Made by a program: the position numbers and the translations under genes. Source: Kribbella capetownensis (lineage in GTDB: Bacteria; Actinomycetota; Actinomycetes; Propionibacteriales; Kribbellaceae). Taken from it: a DNA stretch of 64,000 nt. The notes beneath the pieces were generated by a model. The model was not told the DNA's origin. It saw only the letters and a program-made list of their open reading frames with translations, and made no database searches. This document shows, in pieces, positions 56,865-64,000 of the stretch. Positions within the stretch are counted from its first letter, which is position 1. Each line of letters opens with the position of its first letter. Where the stretch lies: positions 620,001-684,000 of the forward strand of contig NZ_SJKD01000003.1 in the NCBI RefSeq assembly GCF_004331485.1, written 5' to 3'.

Positions 56865-58091
56865 TCAGCCGGGACGGCTCGTCACTGCGCCGCTGGTGGT
56901 GCGGTCGAGCGCCTGACGGGCGATCAGCAGGGTGGCCGCCGTACCGAGGACTCCGGCGGCGGCGATGGTGAGGTTTGGCGCGAGGAAGGTGCCGACGACA
57001 CCGGCCAGCGCGATACTCACGCCCTGGATCGCCATCAGGCCGCTGGTCTGGACGGTGAACAGGCGGCCTCGGTACGACGGCTCGACCGCCTGCAGGATCA
57101 GCGGGTCGATGCCCTGGTTGAACGCGTACCCGGCGCCGGCGATCGCCAGCAGCACGGCCGCGATCGGGACGTTCGGCGTGGCCACAAAGGCGATTGCGGG
57201 GAGCTGACTGGCGAGCAGCAAGGGAACGACGAGCCGTCGCCGCGTGGAAGGGGGAAACCGCGCGACGACGAGCTCGCCGAGTACTGTGCCGGCTGCGTAG
57301 CCGGTGAAGAGAGCGCCCGCCTTCGCGGCCACCGAACCCGCTTGGGCGGTGTAGGCGACCGCGAGTCCGTCCGGGACCGAGGAGAAGGCCGGCGCGACCC
57401 AGGTCAGCATGATCAGGTTGCGGAGCCGGGCGTTGGCGAACAGGTAACGCAAGCCCGTCCAGGAGTCGGCGATCGTGGTGCTCGAACGGCTGCCAGCCGG
57501 GGTGTACGGCGTACCGAACCCGATGAGGAGCGCGGACGCGAGGAACGTCGCCGAGTCGAGCGCGAGCAGCCAGGTGGAGCCGATCGCGGCGACCGCGATC
57601 GCGCCCAGCGCGAATCCCATCAGCACGGTCACCTGGCTGATTGCCCGAAGCAACGAACGTCCGATCGGGAAGAGGTCCTGCGGCAGCAACTGCGCCAGAC
57701 TCGCCGCCCGCGCCCCGGCGAAGACCGGCGCGATGATCCCGCTCACCAGCAACAACCCGAGCAACGCGGCCACCGGCATACCCGGGATCACCATCACCCC
57801 GATGCACACCGCGCTCAACACATCGCAAATCACGAGCACCCGTCGCGCCGGGAACCGGTCCGCCACCGACGAGAGCAGTACTCCGCCCAGCGCATAAGGC
57901 AGGAAGGAACACACCAGCACCAGTGCCGACAACAACGCCGACCCGGTCCGCTCGAACACCACGATCGACAGGGCGACCTGAGCCGCGACCGTCCCCACCA
58001 TCGACACCGCGTGCGCCAGGAACACGCTCCGCATGCCAGGAACCTGGAGGACGGATCGATAGCCGTACGTCGCCGGGGTACTCACACTCAC
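56865..58091 (-). CDS. MFS transporter
   Basis: 408 aa from GTG 58091; GTG 58103 or 58085 are alternatives. About 12 hydrophobic helices with SVADRFPARRVLV between helices 2 and 3 (typical MFS loop) and a central break near 190. DHA3-like drug exporter by overall pattern. Divergent from the ArsR-type regulator gene. Confidence 0.85.
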   Translation of the reverse strand: MSVSTPATYGYRSVLQVPGMRSVFLAHAVSMVGTVAAQVALSIVVFERTGSALLSALVLVCSFLPYALGGVLLSSVADRFPARRVLVICDVLSAVCIGVMVIPGMPVAALLGLLLVSGIIAPVFAGARAASLAQLLPQDLFPIGRSLLRAISQVTVLMGFALGAIAVAAIGSTWLLALDSATFLASALLIGFGTPYTPAGSRSSTTIADSWTGLRYLFANARLRNLIMLTWVAPAFSSVPDGLAVAYTAQAGSVAAKAGALFTGYAAGTVLGELVVARFPPSTRRRLVVPLLLASQLPAIAFVATPNVPIAAVLLAIAGAGYAFNQGIDPLILQAVEPSYRGRLFTVQTSGLMAIQGVSIALAGVVGTFLAPNLTIAAAGVLGTAATLLIARQALDRTTSGAVTSRPG

Positions 58092-58125
58092 GCCGCGAGC
58101 GTGCACGATGAAGATCGACCGGGCG

Positions 58126-58131
58126 TAGAGT
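58126..58131 (+). promoter_or_regulatory. -10 element for the ArsR-type regulator gene
   Basis: TAGAGT lies 28 bases before ATG 58159, giving a short leader of about 20 bases. Confidence 0.3.
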
Positions 58132-58158
58132 TTTGGGTGTGGCCGAAAGTTCTGTGCG

Positions 58159-59136
58159 ATGACGGTGTTGCGGTTCACGCAGAAGGACGCGTTGCGGTGC
58201 CGGTTCGGGGCCTCGCAACTGTGGGAGACGATGTCCGCGGTGCGGGTGCTGCACGGACTGAAGCACCGGCAGTTGTACCTGCCGTGGGTCGCGGCGAAGC
58301 GGGAGGCGGCGGCGCAGCTGGATCTGCGCGGATTGAAGGCACTGCAGCCTCGCGTCGGGTTCACGCCTGACTTCCTGACCCCGCCGCCGAAGGCGTCCCG
58401 GGCGAAGTTCGCGACCGAGATCGCGCGCGTCCGCAGTACGCCGCTCGATCGGGTCCGGGCCGAGTTGATCCGGTCCCGCGACGAACTGAACAACCCCGCC
58501 GCGCCGGAGATCAACCGGATGCTCGAGGACCCGGCCGGAGCTCGGGAACGGCTCGCGGACGAGATCGAGACCGCGTGGACCACGCTGATCCGGCCCGACT
58601 GGCCAATGATCAGCCGCGTCCTCGAGGACGACATCGCCTACCGCGGCCGCCAACTCACCGACGGCGGACTGGCCGGGTTGTTCGACGACCTGCACCCGAC
58701 GCTCACCTGGGAGGACGACCGCCTGGTCGCCGCCCGCCACCGCGATCAGGATCGAGAGCTCACCGGCCAGGGACTCCTCCTCGTTCCAGGAGTCTTCCAG
58801 TGGCCGTACCTCGTGATGGTCGTCGACCCGACGTACCAACCCACCGTGGTCTACCCAGCCCGCGGAGCCGCCCGGCTCTGGTCCGATGCGCCTGCTCCCC
58901 CGGACCCGCTTGCCCGTCTGCTCGGTCGCACCCGTGCCACCCTCCTCGTCGCATTGGACCCGCCGTCCACGACCAGTGCGCTCGCCGCGGAGTACGGATT
59001 GGCACTGGCCACGGTCGCCGAGCATCTGGCCGCTCTCCACGACGCGGGTCTGGCCTCACGGCGTCGTACGGGTCATCAGGTGCACTACCGACGTACCGAA
59101 GTAGGACAGGCGGTCGTCGACGCCTCCGTCGGTTGA
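58159..59136 (+). CDS. ArsR-type HTH regulator with a large N-terminal domain
   Basis: 325 aa. Residues 1-230 resemble a DUF5937-like domain; residues 245-320 are a winged helix (STTSALAAEYGLALATVAEHLAALHDAGLASRRRTG). The order (sensor first, HTH last) differs from small ArsR proteins. No cysteine pair for metal sensing was seen. It probably represses the divergent MFS gene. Confidence 0.82.
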   Translation: MTVLRFTQKDALRCRFGASQLWETMSAVRVLHGLKHRQLYLPWVAAKREAAAQLDLRGLKALQPRVGFTPDFLTPPPKASRAKFATEIARVRSTPLDRVRAELIRSRDELNNPAAPEINRMLEDPAGARERLADEIETAWTTLIRPDWPMISRVLEDDIAYRGRQLTDGGLAGLFDDLHPTLTWEDDRLVAARHRDQDRELTGQGLLLVPGVFQWPYLVMVVDPTYQPTVVYPARGAARLWSDAPAPPDPLARLLGRTRATLLVALDPPSTTSALAAEYGLALATVAEHLAALHDAGLASRRRTGHQVHYRRTEVGQAVVDASVG

Positions 59137-59162
59137 GGGCAGTCGCGGGTCAGAATGCTGGA

Positions 59163-59834
59163 GTGAACAAGGATCCGAAGACTGCGGCACGCAGTATGCG
59201 CCACATCCGGCGCTGGCCGGCTTCGCTGGCGGTGATCGCGGCACTGGTCCTTCAACTGCTCGTGCCGACCGAGATCAGCACCTTGCCGCGCTGGCTGATG
59301 CCCGCCATCGGCGCGGCCTTGCTGATCCCCCTGGTCTGGGCGAACCCGTTCCACCTGACCCGCGACGAGCCGTGGTTGCGCTGGGTCGAGATCGTGCTGC
59401 TCGCCGTACTCGTGCTGGTGAACGCGTTCTATCTGACCGGGCTGATCCTCTTCCTCGGCTCCGGTGAGGCCGACAACGGCAGGGTGCTGGTCAAGGCGGC
59501 GCTGCTGATCTGGGTGACGAACGTCGTCGCCTTCGCCGTCTGGTACTGGGAGATCGACCGTGGCGGACCCTTCGCGCGGGCACCCGAGCACGAGCGCGAG
59601 GCGGAGCGGGCGGACCTGCTGTTCCCGCAGATGACGGTCGACCTGCCGGGCTGGGACCGTTGGCTGCCCGGATTCACCGACTACCTGTTCGTCGCGTTCA
59701 CCGCCGCGACCGCGTTCAGTCCGACCGACACAATGCCGCTGAGCGCCCGCGTGAAGACGCTGATGACGATCCAGTCGGCGATCGCGCTGCTCACCGTCGG
59801 GATCGTCGCGGCCCGCGCGATCAACGTGCTCTGA
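59163..59834 (+). CDS. DUF1345-like membrane protein
   Basis: 223 aa from GTG 59163. Several transmembrane segments (about 18-35, 48-62, 75-95, 115-130, 165-182, 195-215). The loop DLLFPQMTVDLPGWDRWLP ends in a region like DUF1345/ion-channel-adjacent families (DYLFVAFTAATAFSPTD). Function unknown. Confidence 0.65.
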   Translation: MNKDPKTAARSMRHIRRWPASLAVIAALVLQLLVPTEISTLPRWLMPAIGAALLIPLVWANPFHLTRDEPWLRWVEIVLLAVLVLVNAFYLTGLILFLGSGEADNGRVLVKAALLIWVTNVVAFAVWYWEIDRGGPFARAPEHEREAERADLLFPQMTVDLPGWDRWLPGFTDYLFVAFTAATAFSPTDTMPLSARVKTLMTIQSAIALLTVGIVAARAINVL

Positions 59835-59869
59835 CCACCTGCCGAGAATCGCGCTCGACAGCCATGTAA

Positions 59870-59892
59870 TGGGCATGAGACTGTTATGCCCA
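59870..59892. promoter_or_regulatory. 7-bp inverted repeat covering the EamA start codon
   Basis: TGGGCAT (59870-59876) and ATGCCCA (59886-59892) pair around nine bases; the second arm begins at the ATG of the EamA gene. In RNA it would hide the start codon; in DNA it could be a repressor site. Confidence 0.4.
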
Positions 59893-60866
59893 TGTACAGC
59901 ACGAAGTCGGTGGGGTTGGGGTTCGCGGTCTTCTCCGCGGTCACTTTCGGTGGGTCGGGGCCGTTCGCCAAGGCCCTGATCGGGGCCGGCTTCTCACCGG
60001 AACAGGCGGCCTGGTTACGCATCCTCGGCGCCGCCGCCCTGCTCGTGCCGCTCGCGCTGGCGTTCCGCGGCTCCGCGGGTCTGCGCGCCGCCCGCGCGTC
60101 CTGGAAGGCCCTCGTCCTCTACGGCCTGACCGGGATCGCGGGCTGCCAGACGCTGTTCTTCATCGCGGCCAGCCGGCTGCCGGTGGGCGTCGCGCTGATG
60201 CTGGAGTTCTCCGGGCCGGTGCTCGTGGTCGCGTGGCTCAAGTTCGGTCAGAAGGTCGCCGTACCGCGGACCGCCGCGGTCGGGGTCGGCATCGCGTTGA
60301 TCGGTCTGGCCACGGTGGTGGAGATCTGGTCCGGCGTACAGATCGACGCGGTCGGCCTGATCGCGGGTCTGGCCGCGGCCGCGTGCCAGGCGACGTACTT
60401 CATCCTGATCGAGAAGCTGACCGGTGCCGCGGATCCGCTGGTCATGACCGCGGCCGGCAGTGTGGTCGGTGCGGTCGTGCTGACCGCGATCTCGGCACCC
60501 TGGGGCGTCCCGTGGCACACGCTGGTCGACACGATCGCGATCGGCGACCGGCACGCGCCGGGCTGGCTGCTGGCCGGCTGGCTGATCGTCGTCAGCACGG
60601 TCGTCGCCTACCTGGCCGGCGCCGCCGCGGTGCAGCGGCTGTCGGCGGCCATCGGCGGCGCGGTCGCGTACGTCGAGGTGGTTGCCGCCAGCATCTTCGC
60701 CTGGATCCTGCTGAACGAGACGCTGCGGACCAACCAGATCATCGGCGGCGTCATCGTCCTGGCCGGCGCCTTCGTGGCCCAGTCGTCGGTCGGGAAGGTC
60801 GTCCCTCCGGAGATCCCGGATTCCGACACTCCCCGCACCGACGTCCTGGACCCGGCCGGCATCTGA
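59886..60866 (+). CDS. EamA/DMT-family transporter 2
   Basis: 326 aa from ATG 59886 or ATG 59892. Ten hydrophobic segments; FGGSGPFAKALIGAGFSPEQAAWLR near residue 20 and second-half VEVVAASIFAWILLNETL are family hallmarks (RhaT/EamA, amino-acid or metabolite export). It converges on the alanyl-tRNA-synthetase-like gene with stops adjacent (60866/60867). If functionally linked, it could export an alanine-related compound; this is speculation. Confidence 0.85.
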   Translation: MPMYSTKSVGLGFAVFSAVTFGGSGPFAKALIGAGFSPEQAAWLRILGAAALLVPLALAFRGSAGLRAARASWKALVLYGLTGIAGCQTLFFIAASRLPVGVALMLEFSGPVLVVAWLKFGQKVAVPRTAAVGVGIALIGLATVVEIWSGVQIDAVGLIAGLAAAACQATYFILIEKLTGAADPLVMTAAGSVVGAVVLTAISAPWGVPWHTLVDTIAIGDRHAPGWLLAGWLIVVSTVVAYLAGAAAVQRLSAAIGGAVAYVEVVAASIFAWILLNETLRTNQIIGGVIVLAGAFVAQSSVGKVVPPEIPDSDTPRTDVLDPAGI

Positions 60867-62018
60867 CTACCGCAACGAGTCCACGAGTTCCCGCGGCAGG
60901 CCGTGGGTCTCGTGCAGGTACTCGTAGTCGGTGTCGTCGAGCGACTTGTGGAACCGCTCGTGGCTGAGCACCTTCCGGCCGCGGTCGAGCAGGTTGCTGA
61001 ACCGGATCTCCTCGTCGATCAGAATCCGCCGCACCAGCGTGACGGTCTCGCCCTGGTGGAAGTGGTTCAGCGTGTGCTCGAACAACTCCAGCGGCAGATC
61101 TGACAGCGTTCGCGACTCGTCGTCGCGCCACAGGATCGTCAGCACCCGGCGGATCAGCCGACGCAGCACGTAGCCGCGGCCGGTGTTCGACGGATGCACG
61201 CCGTCGCCGACGATCACCATGCTGGAGCGCAGGTGGTCGATCACGATCCGCTGGGACTGCTCGTCGAGCCGCCACAGCTTCGGCACGATCCGCATCCACG
61301 GCTCGAACAGCGAGGTCTCGTAGACCGAGTCCTTGTCCTCCAGCAGCATGGTCAGCCGCTCGAGGCCGAGCCCGGTGTCGATGTTCTGCTGCTTGAGTTC
61401 CTCGAGCGATCCGTCGTCGAGGCGGCGGTAGCGCATCATCACGTGGTTCCACACCTCGACCCAGCGCTTGTCCGTGCTCGGCGTACCCTCCGGGTCGCCT
61501 TCGCCGGTCCAGACGAACATCTCCGAGTCGGGGCCGCAGGGACCGGTCGGGCCGTTCGACCACCAGTTGTCGTCGGTGGTCAGCTCGATCGGCACGCCGA
61601 GCTCCTGCCAGGTCTGCAGTGACTCCTGGTCGAGCGGCACCTGGTCGTCACCGCCGAACACGGTCACGTACAGCCGGCCCGGGTCAATCGTGAAGCCCTC
61701 GGTCAGCAGTTCGTAGCCCCAGCGCAGGGTCTGGCTGCTGCCGTAGTCCCCGAGCGACCACGAGCCGAGCATCTCGAACACGGTGAGGTGGGTCGGATCC
61801 CCCACCTCGTCGAGGTCCGTGGTGCGCAGGCATCGCTGCACACCGGTGAGTCTGTGCCCCAGCGGATGGGGTTCCCCTTCCAGGTACGGCGTCAGCGGAT
61901 GCATCCCGGAGGTCGTGAACAGCACGGGATCACCCAGGCGTGGGATGAGCGTGGAACCCGTGGTCGGAACGTGGCCCCGGTCGAGGAAGAAGTCGATGAA
62001 AGTCCTGGTGATGGTCAT
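60867..62018 (-). CDS. Short alanyl-tRNA synthetase paralogue (catalytic core only)
   Basis: 383 aa against about 880 for full AlaRS. Class II motifs: QRCLRTTDLDEVG and FEMLGSWSLGDY (motif 2), WNHVMMRYRRL, NIDTGLGLERL and GVHPSNTGRGYVLRR (motif 3 side). It ends at a region equivalent to the LYDTYGFP segment, so the editing domain and C-Ala domain are missing. It should form alanyl-adenylate. In E. coli AlaRS, fragments near 370 residues adenylate but charge poorly, while 461 residues charge, so tRNA charging by this protein is uncertain. It is preceded by an Ala-rich leader and terminator. A separate housekeeping AlaRS must exist elsewhere. Confidence 0.88.
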   Translation of the reverse strand: MTITRTFIDFFLDRGHVPTTGSTLIPRLGDPVLFTTSGMHPLTPYLEGEPHPLGHRLTGVQRCLRTTDLDEVGDPTHLTVFEMLGSWSLGDYGSSQTLRWGYELLTEGFTIDPGRLYVTVFGGDDQVPLDQESLQTWQELGVPIELTTDDNWWSNGPTGPCGPDSEMFVWTGEGDPEGTPSTDKRWVEVWNHVMMRYRRLDDGSLEELKQQNIDTGLGLERLTMLLEDKDSVYETSLFEPWMRIVPKLWRLDEQSQRIVIDHLRSSMVIVGDGVHPSNTGRGYVLRRLIRRVLTILWRDDESRTLSDLPLELFEHTLNHFHQGETVTLVRRILIDEEIRFSNLLDRGRKVLSHERFHKSLDDTDYEYLHETHGLPRELVDSLR

Positions 62019-62027
62019 GATTGTGGT

Positions 62028-62032
62028 TCCTT
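62028..62032 (-). promoter_or_regulatory. Ribosome-binding site of the AlaRS paralogue
   Basis: AAGGA lies nine bases before ATG 62018, after the terminator hairpin; unlike many genes here this start needs a leader. Confidence 0.55.
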
Positions 62033-62068
62033 GTCTGTACTGACCGGAACCAGACCACCGGGCTACGG

Positions 62069-62106
62069 AAACAACAACACCGGCGAACCGTTTCCGGTCG
62101 CCGGTG
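62069..62106 (-). terminator. Intrinsic terminator (attenuator) upstream of AlaRS paralogue
   Basis: Read on the minus strand: CACCGGCGA and CCG, a GAAA tetraloop, CGG, one bulged T, then TCGCCGGTG. This gives a 12-bp GC-rich stem, followed at once by TTGTTGTTT (62077-62069). Such a U-rich tail is rare in this G+C-rich window. It lies between the leader peptide stop and the AlaRS-like start. Confidence 0.75.
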
Positions 62107-62138
62107 GAAGTTTCAGGATGTCAGGCCGCGGCAGCCGG
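62094..62138 (-). promoter_or_regulatory. Possible antiterminator pairing in the AlaRS leader
   Basis: CCGGCTGCCG (62138-62129) can pair with CGGCGACCGG (62103-62094): nine of ten positions pair, counting one G-T wobble. The second strand is the 5' arm of the terminator, so this structure and the terminator exclude one another. Confidence 0.5.
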
Positions 62139-62186
62139 AGAGCATTGAGCTCGTACGGCTGCGGCAAGTCGGGACATCTGATGCAT
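62121..62186 (-). CDS. Ala-rich leader peptide of the AlaRS attenuator
   Basis: A 22-codon frame including stop, ATG 62186 to TGA 62121. Codons 8-10 are Ala-Ala-Ala (GCC GCA GCC), codon 13 is Ala, and codons 18-21 are four Ala (GCT GCC GCG GCC) right before the stop: 8 Ala of 21. ATG sits six bases after a TATTCT -10 box, so translation is likely leaderless; a second ATG at codon 4 has GGA ten bases upstream. Stop precedes the terminator stem by 14 bases, the layout of a ribosome-mediated attenuator. Found by reading the minus strand; too short for usual gene calling. Confidence 0.7.
   Translation of the reverse strand: MHQMSRLAAAVRAQCSPAAAA
62131..62162 (-). promoter_or_regulatory. Pause hairpin (1:2) in the AlaRS leader
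   Basis: GCAGCCG (62162-62156) pairs with CGGCTGC (62137-62131). The 5' arm overlaps Ala codons 8-10 and the 3' arm overlaps Ala codons 18-20, as in classical leader peptide hairpins. Confidence 0.55.
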
Positions 62187-62192
62187 ATCCGC

Positions 62193-62198
62193 AGAATA
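62193..62198 (-). promoter_or_regulatory. -10 element of the AlaRS leader transcript
   Basis: TATTCT, six bases before leader ATG 62186. TGGACG, a TTGACG-like -35 candidate, is 19 bases upstream (62223-62218). Confidence 0.5.
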
Positions 62199-62234
62199 CA
62201 CGAACCGACCACAGGTTCGTCCACCGCGTTCTGG

Positions 62235-63353
62235 TCACACCTCGAGGAGCTCCCGCAGTACGGCGCCGCTGCGGTCCCACGACCACTCGCGTCGTACCCA
62301 GTCGCGGCCCGCCGCGCCCATCGCCCGGGCGTGTGCAGGGTCGGAGAGGAGCTCGGCGATCCGTACGCCGACCGGGACCGGGTTGTACGGGTCGACCAGG
62401 TAGCCGGTCTCGCCGTGGCGGACCGTGTCACCGGCGCCGCCGGAGTCCCCGACTACGACCGGCTTGCCGGTAGCGGACGCCTCCAGCGTGACGATCCCGA
62501 GCGCCTCCGGCTCGAACCCGAGCCGCCGGGTCCGGCACGGCATCGCGAACACATCCGCGGCATCGACGTACGGCGGGATGTCCGCCCACGGAACCGGCCC
62601 GGTGAACACCACGGACGGCCGGACACCGACCGCAGCCGCGAGCCCTTCGAGACGCTCGCGATCGGGACCACCACCGACGAGCAGGAGCATCGCCGACGGT
62701 ACGGAGGCCAGGACGCGCGGCCAGGCGCGGATCAGAGTGTCCTGCCCCTTGCGTGGAATCAGCCGCGACACGCAGGCGACGAGCGGGACGCCCTCGAGCC
62801 CGAGTCCCTTGCGGACCTGCTCTCCCCCGCAATCCGGGATGAATCGCTGGGTGTCGACCCCGGGCGTCAACCGCCGCATCCGACGTACCGCGGCCGACGA
62901 CAACGCTGGAGCAATCTGGTCCGCGCACCACGACGACACGGTCGTCACCGTGTCCGCGGCGTCGCCGATCCGCCGCAACGCCTGCCTCGTGCCGGGTACG
63001 CCGGCCCACCATGTCTCATGCCCGTGGGTCATCGCGACGATCCGCCGCGCCCCGGCCCGTCGCAGCGCCGGTCCCATCAGGCCGAGTGGCGCGGCCGCGC
63101 CGAACAGCACCCGGTCGGCGTCGTACTCGCGCATCAGGCGTACGGCGTACTTCGTGACGCGGGCCGTCGGCAACAACATCGCGGTCCGGTCCCGTACCAC
63201 CGGGAACCGCAGACCGGCGTCGTACACCGCGTCGCCAGGCGAGCGGGAGGTGTAGACGACCACCTCGTCGAGCTGATCGCACAACGATCGGACGAACGTC
63301 TCGATCCCGCCCTGCCGCGGCGGGAAGTCGTTGGTGACGACGAGGACGGTCAT
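62235..63353 (-). CDS. pimB: GT4 glycosyltransferase, PimB-like mannosyltransferase
   Basis: 372 aa. GT-B fold: N-terminal VTNDFPPRQGGIETFV acceptor-side loop, middle MTHGHETWWAGVPG, donor side SRLIPRKGQDTLIRAW, GGGPDRERLEGLA and the E-x7-E segment FEPEALGIVTLEASATGKPVV. It transfers mannose from GDP-mannose to phosphatidylinositol monomannoside in PIM synthesis at the cytoplasmic membrane face. Gene name is by resemblance and by its recalled neighbour fadD15 in M. tuberculosis (Rv2187/Rv2188c). It overlaps the M48 gene by four bases. Confidence 0.72.
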   Translation of the reverse strand: MTVLVVTNDFPPRQGGIETFVRSLCDQLDEVVVYTSRSPGDAVYDAGLRFPVVRDRTAMLLPTARVTKYAVRLMREYDADRVLFGAAAPLGLMGPALRRAGARRIVAMTHGHETWWAGVPGTRQALRRIGDAADTVTTVSSWCADQIAPALSSAAVRRMRRLTPGVDTQRFIPDCGGEQVRKGLGLEGVPLVACVSRLIPRKGQDTLIRAWPRVLASVPSAMLLLVGGGPDRERLEGLAAAVGVRPSVVFTGPVPWADIPPYVDAADVFAMPCRTRRLGFEPEALGIVTLEASATGKPVVVGDSGGAGDTVRHGETGYLVDPYNPVPVGVRIAELLSDPAHARAMGAAGRDWVRREWSWDRSGAVLRELLEV

Positions 63354-64000
63354 CGGTCGACCAGCGGCGGGACGGTCTCGCCGTGTGCGGTGGCCCAGGC
63401 CCGGCCCATCGCGATCCGCTCCGGCGCGGTCGGGTGGGTGGCGAACATCCAGTACCGCCAGCGGTTCGGGTCCAGACCAGAGATGTTCGTGACCGCCAGG
63501 TCGTGCTGCATCGCGACGAAGTCCTGCGGGTCGTGCGTCAGCTCGAGCGAGTGATGGTCCGCGCGGGCCTCGATCTTGCGGCTGACCAGGTTCTGCACCG
63601 GCGAGGCGAGCGTCGTACCGACGACGATCAGGGCCAGCAGCATCGCCGTACGCCGTGGGTCGGCCATCCGGGCCCCGAGCAACAACTTCAGCAGCGTCAC
63701 CGCGAAGGCCGCGCCGAGGACGCCAATCAGTGTGCCGTGCAGTACGTCGTTCTCCGCGGCGTGCCCGAGCTCGTGCGCGACCACGAGTCGGATCTGCGCG
63801 GGTGGGGTGTCCTTCAGGAGCGTGTCGTAGACGACCAGTCGACGGGTCGATCCGAAGCCGGAAACGTAAGCATTCAAGGCGGTTGTGCGCTTGGACGCGT
63901 CCGCCACCAGCACATCCTTCACCGGTACGCCGTCGTCGGCGGCCAGTTTCATCAGGTCGTCGCGGAGCGCGCCGGCCGACATCGAGGTGAAGGAGTTGAA
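63350..64000 (-). CDS. M48-family (Ste24-like) metalloprotease, N-terminus beyond window
   Basis: At least 216 codons, open through the right edge. The frame continues upstream of ATG 63982 with FNSFT, a Ste24 segment, so the true start is outside. VVAHELGHAAEND gives the HExxH zinc motif, a third Glu ligand lies in KIEARADHHSLEL, and two membrane helices lie between them. It degrades misfolded or selected membrane proteins. Its stop overlaps the PimB-like ATG. Confidence 0.9.
   Translation of the reverse strand, partial: FNSFTSMSAGALRDDLMKLAADDGVPVKDVLVADASKRTTALNAYVSGFGSTRRLVVYDTLLKDTPPAQIRLVVAHELGHAAENDVLHGTLIGVLGAAFAVTLLKLLLGARMADPRRTAMLLALIVVGTTLASPVQNLVSRKIEARADHHSLELTHDPQDFVAMQHDLAVTNISGLDPNRWRYWMFATHPTAPERIAMGRAWATAHGETVPPLVDR

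Noticed and set aside
62019-62198. A T-box riboswitch upstream of the AlaRS paralogue
   Set aside because: The conserved T-box sequence and specifier stem were not found. The Ala-rich leader peptide with terminator explains the region better.

Overview
The window is 64 kb of very G+C-rich DNA with strong G/C third-position bias, short gaps, many 4-base ATGA/GTGA gene overlaps and frequent GTG/TTG starts. This is an actinomycete chromosome. HelD, a PASTA kinase, class II DAHP synthase, DUF5304, an ArsA/Get3-like ATPase next to SRPBCC proteins, and many glycoside hydrolases point to a soil actinomycete. A Kribbella-like (Propionibacteriales) host is a guess. No rRNA, tRNA, CRISPR array or insertion sequence was seen.

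Layout. 1-7.7 kb: end of a nucleotidyltransferase-like gene, a secreted amidase, a DUF4126/FAD-enzyme pair, helD and a decayed TAP-type hydrolase. 7.7-15.7 kb: a SixA-like phosphatase, metF, a polyprenyl synthase, an HTH/DUF4180 pair with a clear operator, thiE fused by overlaps to an RNase/barstar pair, thiO-thiG (no thiS), and a LysM/lytic transglycosylase. 15.8-32.4 kb: PASTA kinase, then accessory metabolism and secreted proteins (DMT transporter, GH15-like, DUF2961, propeller-amidohydrolase, Gfo/Idh oxidoreductase, hydrolase, rhomboid-like, divergent PRPP synthetase, subtilase). 32.4-39.5 kb: threonine aldolase-aroG, DUF2237, acyltransferase, esterase, LOR/SDH family enzyme, NTF2-like protein. 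39.5-46.1 kb: enoyl-CoA hydratase, GH95, flavoprotein and a divergent wHTH-hydrolase fusion. 45.4-53 kb: endonuclease-family protein, two ROK kinases, DUF5304, ArsA-like ATPase, two SRPBCC proteins, fadD15-like ligase. 53-62 kb: ABC exporter with two-component system, MFS/ArsR pair with an HMG-CoA-lyase remnant, a DMT transporter and a short alanyl-tRNA-synthetase paralogue. 62-64 kb: PimB-like mannosyltransferase and an M48 protease running off the edge.

The backbone (metF, prenyl synthase, PASTA kinase, aroG, acyltransferase, ArsA-like, SRPBCC, fadD15, pimB) follows, from memory, the order of the Mycobacterium tuberculosis Rv2172c-Rv2188c region and of the equivalent Streptomyces block. The other genes look like insertions into it.

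The most exciting element is at 62.02-62.20 kb, upstream of the short alanyl-tRNA synthetase paralogue. A -10 box six bases before an ATG starts a 21-codon leader with eight Ala codons ending in four consecutive Ala codons and a stop. An overlapping hairpin, a possible antiterminator and an intrinsic terminator with a U-rich tail follow. This reads as a ribosome-mediated attenuator sensing charged tRNA-Ala. The -10 plus 6-7 bases plus start-codon pattern recurs at several other genes here, suggesting widespread leaderless transcription.
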